From Angiostrongylus vasorum (lineage: Eukaryota; Nematoda; Chromadorea; Rhabditida; Metastrongylidae): DNA of 64,000 nucleotides. Location: positions 868,001 to 932,000 of the forward strand of contig JADANN010000467.1 in the NCBI GenBank assembly GCA_018806985.1, in the 5' to 3' direction. The position numbers and the translations under genes were made by a program. The notes beneath the pieces are model-generated. The model was not told the origin of the DNA. It did not search any database and saw nothing but the letters and a program-made list of their open reading frames with translations. Each line of letters opens with the position of its first letter. Positions within the stretch are counted from its first letter, which is position 1. Below, one piece after another: positions 49,801-61,800 of the stretch.

Positions 49801-52800
49801 GCGTTCTATAACGCTGAGTGATCTTCCATCCTGCCTATCTAGCGACCAGGCTTCTGACGCATACGTTGTGGCAGGAGAAATAGTGGAGTCGAAAAAGGTG
49901 GGCACAAGATCTGGTGCTCTTTCTTCTCTTTACTAGATCCTCGATGCTCTTGAAAGCTCCCTAAGCCACTCGTTCCTTTCTGCTCAGCTCTGGAGCTAAG
50001 TCGTTCATCATGTTGATTTCCCGACCTAGATAGACATGACTGGAGCATTCAGAGATATTCGTTCCGTTGAGCGTGAATGGGGCAGACTTAACCAATTCCT
50101 CACGAACATGGTTTTTTCTAGATTTAGCCGAAGACCAGTCTTTCCACATGCATTATCAAAATCGTCAAGCATTCGTTCCGCTTGGCTAGTGTTTGGTGTT
50201 ATAAGGACGATGTCATCAGCAAAGCGAAGATGACGTAACTACCAACGAACGATTTTCACTCCAATGTTGTCCCATTCCAATGGTCGCATGACGTTCTCGA
50301 GAGTAGCGGTGAATAATTTTGGCGAGATGGTGTCGCCTTGCCTAACCTCTCATTGTAGAATGGTGATCTTTTAGTTGTGAAATTTTATATAGCTCACGAA
50401 GAAGCTTTATACGCTGAGTGAGGCCACTCTGTACGTTCAGGGCTTCCATGACCGCTTTTATCTTAGTTGAGTCAAAAGGAGGACGATGATGCGAAGAACA
50501 CGAATCGGACATAACAAATGCTGAGATCCGCACAAAAGATGTGATGACGAGTCGTATAAAATCTAAAATAGAGCTTTGGAGGGCTTTTTTTCATGCTTTT
50601 CCCATCCCCTGCGGCTTCGATAGAAACTGCTGCTCTTTTCTGTTGGAGACCTTCTTTTATTGCCTGTCGGCATTGCCTTGCAAGTTCGGACGTGAGTTGC
50701 CAGTACTCTGTAGATCGTGCGACTTCATTCTCGCGCATAAGCTCGAGTGTTTGTGGAGACAGACGTCTGGAGCTTTGGGCTTTCATAGCGCCAACGTGAA
50801 GATGTTCGATGAACTGATCGTATTCCTCGTCGATGTTATCAAGAACGGCCCCTTTCCTGCAGCCGACTAATGAACTAAGTAAATTCTAGTTGATGGCGGT
50901 TTTGGGACTTTATTTTTTAGATTTAGCGGCTTTCTCTCCTTTAAGCTAGAAATGAAGACTTCCACGAAGCAGGCGTTGGTCGATCCCGTGTAGAATTTTG
51001 AAAAACTAGCGACATCGGTCAGGCAAAACCTTCGATTTACTACGATGTAGTCTACTTCGTTGTGTTGCTTCCCATTGGTAGACTCCCACGCCCACGAATG
51101 AGGCTTCTGGAATTGACAGTTGCCGTGAATGGTCTTAGTTGTCGTGGTAAACTCAAACAGCCGCTCACCCCTGCTGGTTCCATTCTAATCCTTGGGTGAA
51201 GTTCTTCAGACGTTCTCCTCGGTCTAATTTTAGCTTCAAGGTCTCCAATAATTACATTAAAGAATGTAAGATCTTTTCTATAGAAGTTGTCCAAGTTCAT
51301 ATTGAACGCGTCGCCTTCATCTTGGCCGTAGTTTGATGTCGGTGCGTAGACGAAGACGAACTAAGAATTGGACGTAGAATATAGACAAAGCTCATATTGG
51401 TTCCTCACCTCTTCAAACTGAAATGTCAAATTTGGATTGTTAATTGTTCAAATGAATCGATCTTCATGGTCAAACTAGAACGCCGGCGCCTCAGCTCCTA
51501 TATTGTCGCACGTTCCGAGGAACGTTTCCTCGCTGTCATAAACGGTGTTGAATGGCTGGCGTCTTCTCTTCTCAGTCAATAAGATGACGTCGTTCCTTAT
51601 CCTTCTTGTCTACATAGTCAAGTCCTCTATAGGAGACTCAGATGCAGGTGTGCGTGCGGTGTAGGTACAAATCGTCACTTTGGTGTTTCGCGATTTAAGC
51701 AGCCCTACAATGGCGCTGAGATTTTAGCAGCCTTCCCGTACTCCTCCTGTCCAGCGCTGGCATATCGGGGGCTCTTTCGGGGGTTGAAGGAATGAGACCC
51801 GTTTATTTAACAGTGTTTAGCGTTTGATATTCGGGCATAGCTTCCCTGAGCTGTGAACGTCGGGGCCGGGTATACTTACGGGTAGTTTGCTAGTAATCCT
51901 CAGAGTTGTCGGGGAACTTATTTGTTGGAGGCGACTCTTAACTGCCTTCCATATAGCTCCCTTTCACTTGATCGCAGACTTTTGGTCAAATTAATTCGTA
52001 GAGCACAATCCGCATAAGATTGAACGCACCCACACACGCGTGCATCGATACGCCTCGTAAATACAGAAACTATGTGCCAAATCGGTGCAGCAGAAACAGT
52101 GTCCATGCTCTGGATCCACCTACGTCTCAGGGAAACATACGGTCGCTTTTGATACGCAAATATTCCCTTATCTGCCATCTAAGGAGGAGCCATGTTGCCT
52201 CGCGACTAGCCGGCGAGAGATCGCTTTATGAAGGAGATTCGTGGAACTTCACACTGTAGTTTTATTATTAGGACTATTGAGGTACTGTGCCCTAAGTCTT
52301 AAGTAGCTGAATAGAATAGCGACGAAAGCACCGTTACCCCCCTTTCATCACGAATTGAGCACTTTCCATTTGCCTTAAAGCCACTTGTTCTTTTAGCAGA
52401 AAATATTTTAGGTACGGTAAGGGACAAGTACAAGTTGCTGTTTGCGATGTGTGACATACATGGCCGAGGACGAGTTCGTCGCCGCGAATTCGCTGAACTC
52501 ATTCGATCGCTGAACGATGTCGTTGGCGTTAGAATCACGGAAAGCACTCATGATAATGTCATAGAGAACATCCTCTGGCGATCGGGTGAGTGTCCAAGGG
52601 ATACTAACCTGCAGACGCTGCAGAATAAATAAACTTATCCATGAAAGCTTTTGAATTTGTTTAGATAAACAACTTTAAATACCATAAGATATCTTTCTTT
52701 TAAATTCCTTCAGAAATGTTTCTGTCGTTGTCATGGTTTCATCTAGAGATTTTAGCTTTAAACACAGAGATTTTTTCACACGATACTCCATTATCATAAA

Positions 52801-55800
52801 GTTAACACAACACTCCTCCCAACGATTTACCGCCTCATCGTGGCTGGGAGGTGAACTTGGGATGTCGGGCTGCGATGCACAGCGGGAGGATTCATCCCCT
52901 AGGAGGGTCTCCCAAACTGAGAACGAGTCCGGCCTTTCCATCAGGAAGCCTAGCTAAGAGTAAACCAATACCAGGATCCACCACCGTCCTGGTATCAAAC
53001 CAGTCGCATGGTGGCAAATCTCCCCCTAATCTACAAGGGCTGTGACTGCTTGTAGTGGTGAGGACCTAGGGAAGAATTTGGGCAGGCTGTCCTGGGGACT
53101 CCAGGAAACCAAGGAACTAGCTTAACCAGCAAATCTCCGTATAATGGAAATTATACTAGGGCCCGTACAACCAGTGAAGACGGGCCATCCAAGTATCCAA
53201 GTAAGTGACACGACACTTACCTAGTTGGGTGTCGAACTGCGAAGTACAGTAGGAGCTCACACTTGTCAAAGCTGCTCAAAATTAGAAGTTCATCATTTCC
53301 GTTCAGAAGCACAACTAGAAGTAAACTTTTACCTGGAGCCTCTTCAAAAGAAAACCAGTTCGCAAGGCGACAAACTCCTCTTCTATACAGAAGGGTGCTG
53401 ATTGCTAGCGACCTGGATGAGTTCTGTTCACCTCCACATTCCAGTTGAAAAAATGTGCCCACTTAGCGAAACTCGAACAGATGGAAATTCCAGTGGGTTC
53501 AAGCATTATTCGTGAAGGGACAGTATAAATACCCAAATAGAAAGGTTTTGTGTAAATCCTAAAGCTGTTGCTTCCATCGTGATCAGGTATACGTTTACGA
53601 TAAATAACAGTTTTTCTGAGTTTCTGATTCAACGATTCCTCTCAGGAATCAGCCCTTCGTCCGAATTCCTGACCGTCGCCGATTTTGAAGCCATTTTCGC
53701 TCAAGTCGATGAACGAAGACCCGTCTGTGTTGACTTCCGAGGAACGAAAATCAAAGTCAATTTGGAAGAGTGAGTCATCCAAAGCTTTTTTTAGCGAATA
53801 ATAGTTAAACATTCTACTACTGAAATTGATAAGCCCAACATCGCATGCGAACATGTACACTGCAGCATTTTTTTCTCGACTTATTTAGCAATGCTTTACC
53901 GTTTCCACTCTTGGTGAACACAAGATCTTTTGATGGTTACAAGGAAAACTCGTCATAGTGTATTTTTCATGAAACTAAAGATGTCTCTACAGGACAGCGT
54001 CGCTGAGTTCTTTCGCCGTTTCCTCAGCGCCCGAGCACCAGTGTCTTCCGCATGACATTTTCGGCTCGTTTGCAGCTTATATGGAAACCTATCGTCAGCA
54101 TATCGCCATCCTATTCATCTTCTGTTGTATCAACATCATCGTGTTCTTGGAGAGGTTCTGGCGTGAGTGCATCTTCTTCATTCGATCAGGTCCTTGAACA
54201 CTTTCTTTTCCTACCTACTTCCTTCACACGATTAAACTATCTCACACTGAAAAAATAATGTCAGAACGTTTCCAGACAGTCCCACTTTTTTTTTGAAAAG
54301 TCTTGGTTATCACTTTTATTTACATGAGATATTCTTTTCAACTCAGAACAATTCTCTATATAGTTATAGCGGCCATAGTTGTATTTTGTTTTATACAAAT
54401 TCTTTTTTTCTCATGACCACTCATCATATCTGCAATGAGGGTCCCCGCAGTTCTTGCTTTTCAATTGGTTTTCATTGCACTCATCGTCTTTGAACATTTT
54501 GCGTGTTGTTTTACTGCTGCTTGAGGATTTCCTCGTCTTTATACACGTCACATGAGTGTTGGTTGAGTTGATTCTCCTTGGAATCTTTAAGATAGACGAA
54601 CTAAGGGGTTTCCACGTGGTTTGGAGGAGAGCGTTGGAACCGGGATTGAACTAGTACATTTGGTTCCTGATCGACGGCATAATGAGCCACTGTGCTATCT
54701 CTGCTTTATGCAATTACATCTAATAATGCTGACCATACGGTCGACTTTTTTTGTTGATCAAAAGTTTTAGATCAAAACGAGATGATCTCTAACAATGAAA
54801 ATCACAGTACAAGTTTACGATTTATGGGTACAATTAACCCTTCCACAATTGCGGCCATTTTCGCATGGCAGGTTTATGGAAGCGCATATTATTGAAGCGC
54901 AATCGCGATGCGCATTGAAATCAATATGTACGGTCCGAAACGCACAGTGGTGTCCATATTAAAATCAATGCGCATGCTCGTGAAAGGGTTAAAACAGGAT
55001 AAATAGTACATCGAATACCTGCTAATCTAAATCTTTATCTCTTCCATAACAGAGCTTCCGTATAACCACTGGTAGTTGGCTTTTAAAACAAAAGTTTTCC
55101 TGTTGCGACGAGCCTCACATTTCTTGTTGAACACATTGAAATATGGTAGGCTTTTGGTTAAAAAAACTCGTCCTGAATCACCAGGCAACTGAAAACGAGG
55201 TTCATTCCTATTTAAAATTCTACTATGATATACAAAGCTGACCTAATTGCAATAAGCGAATATCTCCTATTCAAAAAAGTAATAACAATGGCATAAAATG
55301 TGCCCCAATCGTAATGTACACGCCCATAACATACCTCCTATCCAATAACAAGGTGTTACATCCACATGCCAAGTGAGACGCCATGCGGTAAAGTTGCATG
55401 CCAAGCGGTAAATTTGCCCGCAAACGTTATACTAAACAAGTAGTCAAACCACACCCCTAAGAAAGGCATAGTTGACGACTGACATGGTACTCCTTGAAAA
55501 GATAAGTGCGTTCCTCCTGATGGACTTTAGTTGCTATGAATATCAACTGCTGTGAATATCAAGGACTAGAGTCCTTCAGTCGCACAGTTTAGACAGATTG
55601 GATAGCTAACAATTTCAACTTATTATTTACTGCATACTCTTTTTAATGGCATGGTATATTGCGAAATATAACTTCAATGATGCTGAGATATTTGCAAAAC
55701 TGCGGACCGCAGCTGTCTGCGGTGAGGAATGAACGCGCTATTGTCCTTTCCAGGGAGTGACACGTTCAGCACCACACCATGCTGGTCCTTCGTTTCGTCT

Positions 55801-58800
55801 GTCTATCAGCTAGTTCTATCGATCTCTGCCATCACCAATCACCCGTCAGCGGGATTGATCTGTGGAGCCCAAATCGGCAACGAACCCAGTTAAGCTGAGG
55901 CTTATTTATAATCACAATTTTGGCTTATTATTTACTGCCTACTGGGTTCGTTGCTGATTTGGGCTCCCCAGATCAATCCCGCTGACAGGTGATTGCTGAT
56001 GGCAGAGATCGACAGAACTAGCTGAGAGACGGGCGGAACGAAGGACCTGCATGGTGTGGTGGTGGACGCGTTGCTCCCCGGGAAAGACAATAGCGCGTTC
56101 GTTCCCCCACCGCGGACACCTGAGGTCCGGAGTTTTGCAAATATCTCAGCATCATTGATGTTAGATAGCTAACAGCCTAGCAATAGCAGTCGGATCCCTG
56201 TGTGACCATCGCCACTATGTAAGCGAACACTGAAGATAAGAAAGTATTATGACCGAAAAAACGGCCAGTTTAAGTGAATTTAATTACTAGGAATCGAAAC
56301 TGAGTTTGAAGACATTCTTATTAGTAGATGATAGATGAATAGCTATTTATTACAAAGTTAAGTTAAGAAACAAGATACGAGTGCACTGTGTTCAGACTAC
56401 CGTTATGAGACCGAGCATCGGGATCTGCGACGAGTAATGGGTGCCGGTATTGCGATTACACGTGGTGCTGCCGGAGCTCTATCGTTCTGCATGGCCGTCG
56501 TACTGCTCACAGTTTGCCGCAACGTGATCACGCTCGTCAGAGAAACCCCGCTCGGAGAGTTCATTCCATTCGATTCAGCCATCACATTCCATAAGGTACT
56601 CTTTCGCACTAGTAACCATTTTTCATTTCATGCTGATACAAACGAACGCGTTAGGATGGATACAGTTACTTCTAACTACCAGTCGATGTACTAATCTGTT
56701 TTCTTCTCTTACTGGCGACCATGGTAGTAGTGGTAGAGGGCTCAATTGACCTCGAAACAGAAGTTATGATGTTGCCTGTATACGAGCGTCGGAACCTCGT
56801 TACTGCTTATGTTACATCATAAATTGAATAACTGAATGAATGGGATAGATTTCGAGAAATACGAGAAATCGTGCTGTATTAGCGCAATTCATATTTGACT
56901 CGTAATTTGCTGGTTGAGTGAAACTTTCATTCTCTGGAGACTCGAAGGACGTGCTATGGCTTTTTGAAGGTCATTATCAGTTGCTAGTCGCAAAAGTGAC
57001 AAGAAGAACGTCACATTTTTGGTGTGACGCCACTTTTTTAATGTTTAGGCCTCACCAGACATTGCAGTGCCAAAGGATTACTAGCTTACTCGTGAAAATA
57101 TTAAAGTTCCTTGTAGCTTAGATTACTGCTTCTGGTGATGAATTCCAACTGCCGTACATCACGGTCCAACATACAGGAACTCTACAGTGACGACGAGGCA
57201 ATAGGCCTACAGGTCCTTCCCTAGAACTTTGGAATAGATTAAAACACCTGAATGAGAACCAACAACAGGTCGTTGTATTGTATTTAGAGTAAAATTCTTA
57301 AGCGATGCATGTATTATTACTCTTGGCTTCTCAGAACGAGCGTAATCGGCTAGGTAGAACAAAGCAGTGCTACTTTATAAAATGTCAGCCTGAGATTTGT
57401 AGATATCTCTATTTCTATCTATAGAGAGATTATAGTTATTTCTATCTCTCTTACTCCTTGATCTCTTTTGTTGAAACGAAGAAGTCCATCGCATTTTTTT
57501 GTTTCCAGATTGTTGCACTGTTTGCTGCATTCTGGGCGTCTCTGCACACAATCGGTCATTGCGTCAACTTCTATCACGTCGCCACACAGAGCCAAGAGGG
57601 TCTACATTGTCTTTTCCAGGAAGCCGTATTCGGGTTAGTGTCTTAAAGATAAGGGAAAATTTATCAGCCGTATAAACCGACAAAGAATATGGTGAAGTGC
57701 AGTACAATAAGATGTCAGCTGTTACCCGGGCGCTTAGTATTTTGTGTCCTCATACGCCTTGATCCAGTGATCTCTCCAATCCACTGGTATCGGGTGAGTT
57801 GGTGATACGTTACAAAATGGAACACGTCAACCTCGGAAATATGCTTATGCTCTGTGTCAAACACCGCAGAGCAGACTTATCCGCTAAAGCAAATTTAAAG
57901 GACGAGATAGGAACGTCTTGCTTGATCTCCTATGGACCTATGGACCTCGTGAATTTTACCACGTTTAAATGAAAGCTCTGAAATCGTTCTTGTAATGTTC
58001 AAATCTAACATGTGTCCTAAAACTAGTGTAAAACAAGAAGCGAATGTAGCACAGTGGTAAGAAGTACGTTGCAACGCATCTGTGGTTATTAGTTCAACCA
58101 CGCACCTTGGGTAGGAGGTACCCTCTTTCTCCTCTGTTTCGGAAAATTGGCACCAAACTTCTCTAGCAAGAGAAGAACAGTGGCTTGATACAACGGTAGG
58201 TCTCCGCAATTGTTATATAGACCAACTATTCATTCAGTCATCTCCATGGTGCCACGAGTAGATTCGAATCTCTTAAGGGATCGGTCGGCACGGGGGCGCC
58301 TTAACCCTTTATCCTTATAAATAATTTCTGTAATTATTGCAAACAATGGAGATCTTATCTACACCGACTTTTATATAGCATATGCTATATGTTTCTTTGA
58401 AGCACCACATATGTTCCTCTTCGCAGTTACCTCTCAAAAAATGACACAAGCAGTGGCTTTCACTTGCAGATCCAACTTCCTACCGTCAATCTGCTATTGG
58501 TTCTACGGTACGATTACTGGTCTAACAGGCATTCTACTGGTGGCAGTGATGTCCATCATCTATGTGTTTGCGTTGCCATGTTTTATGAAGAGGGCGTATC
58601 ATGCTTTTAGACTCACTCACCTACTGAACGTCGCTTTCTATGCTCTCACGGTCTTGCATGGATTACCAAAATTGCTCGATGTACGTGAAATTGGTCATTC
58701 ACCGGTTTCTAGATTGCGATTACTTAAAGTATATGGACAAAAAACTTGGAGCGGAAGAACTTTTGAATCTAAGAAAGCAGACATCAGATTAATGGAGCAA

Positions 58801-61800
58801 CATATATTTTTGGACCACGGATCTCCTTCATAGAGGGATCTCTTGCCAGTTAGTCGCGAGGCAACGTGGCGCCTTCCCAAGTGGCGAAAAGGGAGTTAAT
58901 CGTGCAATCTTTGCTTCCCTGGGAAGCAGATAGGTCCAGGGGATGGACTCCCTGTTTCTGCGGGACCAATTTCGTACATACCTTTCGTATTTACGATGTA
59001 TTTCCATTCATGCATCTGTGGGTATATTTTCGTTTATGCGGATTGTACTCTACGAGACAATTCGGCCGAAAACCCGCAATCAACTGCTAGGAAAGTAGAT
59101 GGGAGACGCTTAGGATTCGCCTACAACAAATAAGCTCCCCGTCTACTCTGGTAGAGACTGGTAAGCTACCCGTGAGCATATCCAGCCTCCATATTTGGAG
59201 CTCAGCAAGCTATAAGTGGGTATCAAATGGCTAAACAGAGCAAAATAAACGGTCCTCATTCCCTTGACCCTGAAAAGTCCTTCGATACGACAGCGCTAGA
59301 TAGAACAGGGTACAGAGAGGCTGCTAAAATCTCAGGGCCATCCTAGGCTGCTCAAATCGCAAAAGGTTAAGGGGGCATTCTGCACCTACAATGCACGTAC
59401 ACTTGCATCTGAGTCCTTCATAGAATAGTTGATCATCCAGACAGGAATGATAAGGGACGACGTCTTCGCAGTGGCTGAAACGAGAAGACACCATCCATTC
59501 AGCACTGTCTATGACAGTGGAGAATAATTATTCCTCTGAACATGCGTCAGTAGAGGAGTTGCGGCGTTGGTGTTCTCGTCAACACGAGTTTGGTTATAGA
59601 CATCGATTCATTCAAACAACCGATAGGCGAATCAAACATCTACGATGCGAGATTTTTAAATCAATACAGCTTCGACAATTTTCCGTCGTTCACGCGCCGA
59701 CATGACGAAGAGTTCTGTATGGATTTGAAGAAATTCTACAAAGAACAGCAAACAACCTTTAAGTACATCATTGGAAATTTTAACGCTTAAATTACATTCA
59801 AAAGAGTTACTGAAGAACGACACATTGTTACCAACGGATTAGGAAGAAACGAGGAAGGTGAGCTGCTGTATATGTGTATCGTAATGACTAAGGCTATTCA
59901 AGGCAACTAGCAATTCCAGAAGTCGCCCTCCCAACGCTGGACGTGGGAGTCTTCCAGTGGAGAGTACCATAATGAAATAGACCACATCATAGCAAACCGG
60001 AGATTTTGCCTAAGCGATGTCGCTGTTGTCCTAAAAATTCTACACGGGATCAGACCATTGCTTCCTTCGTACAGGATTCCATCTGTCGCAGAAAGAAGAA
60101 AAGGCCGCTGAATTCAAAAAACGAAGTTCCAAAACCACTATAAACTGGGACTTATTCAACCCATTAGTCGGCTGTTGGGAAGATGCCGTTATCGATAACA
60201 TCGACGAGGAATGCGACCTGCTCATTCAACATCTTCACGTTAGCCTTATGAAAGCTGAGAGTTCGATAGTCACCAAGAGACGTTTGTGTACATAATTACT
60301 CTAGCTTATACGTCAGTGTGGAATTGCCCAAGCCACAGGCAACCGGCAACTCACGTCCGAGCTTGCAAAACAAATCAGACAGGCAAAAAGGGAGACCTTA
60401 AAGACAGAAGAGCAGCAGTTATGGTCGAAGCTGGAGAGGTTGGGAAAAGCATTCGCAAAGCCCACCGAAGCTTCGCCAACTACAAAACCAAGATTATTGC
60501 ACTCCGACGCTCAGATGAAAGAGTTGCACCTTCCAGAAAGTCAGTGGGAAAAACTGGCGACGATTACTACTCTGATCTTTTCAATAACCACGTCCTCCTA
60601 CCCTCATATGAAATAAACGAAGATGGATATGTCGTACCACCGCTTCTGCCTTCCGAAATTCCAACATGCTATTTCATCAGTGAAAAACCGGACAGTACCA
60701 TGTCCGGACAGGGTAAGATCAGAACACCTGAAGAACCTTCCGCCAGTCCTCGTTAACACACTGGCTCGGCTCTTCACACGTTACCTGTCTGAATGCAAGG
60801 TCCCTACTCAATGGAAGACCAGCAAGACCGTGTTTTTGTTCAAAAAGGGTGGTCTCCACGATGTCTGCAACTATCACCCAATTTGCTTGCTGTTTGTCGT
60901 CTACAAACTTTGCACTTCAGTTATCCTAAATAGAGTTGACAAAGCAATGGACTAAGGAGCCATATGAGCAAGCAGGGTTTCGGAAAGGATTGAGTACGAT
61001 GGACCACATCCATACGATAACAAGACTCAATTCACTATCGCGAGAGTACAAAAGGCCACTCTATCTCGCTTTCATAGCTTTAAAGGAATCTTTTGACTGA
61101 GTTAGGATGTAAGCAGTCATGGAAGCCATTGATAGCCAGGGAGTCCCTACTCAGTACATAAAGATTCTTCGTGAGTTGCACAAAAATTTCACAACCAAGA
61201 TTTGACCATTCTACAACGACATTAACACTGACGTCAAAAGAGGAATTAGGCAAGGCGATACGATCTCGCCAAAATTGTTTATCGCCATCCCTCCAGAAAC
61301 GTCATGCGAATATTGGAATGGGATAATATGGGAATGAAAATTGATGGTCGGCAGTTACACTATCTTCGCTTTGCTGATGATATCGCTCTTATAACACCAA
61401 ATATTGGCCAGGAGGAACGAATGCTTTGCGATTTTGACAAAGCCTGTGGAACGATTGGTCTTCGACAAAATCTCACAGAAACGGTGTTTATGAGGAACGG
61501 ATCGGTTTCGTATGCCCATTCACGTTCAACGGAACGAATATCTCCGAATGCATCAGTTACGTCTGTCTTGGTCGGGAGATCAACACGATGAACGACTTAG
61601 CTCCAGAGTTGGTCGAAAAGAAGTTAGCGGCTTGGTGAGTTAGACCTTCAAGAGCATTAAGGTAGTGAAAAGAACAAAGAACACCTGACTCCGTGCCCAC
61701 CTTTTCGACTCGATGATTCTTCCTGCCTTACTGTATGCGTGAGAAAGCTGGTCGCTGCGTAAGAAGTATGAAAGATTACTCAGCGTTATTGAGCGCGCAA

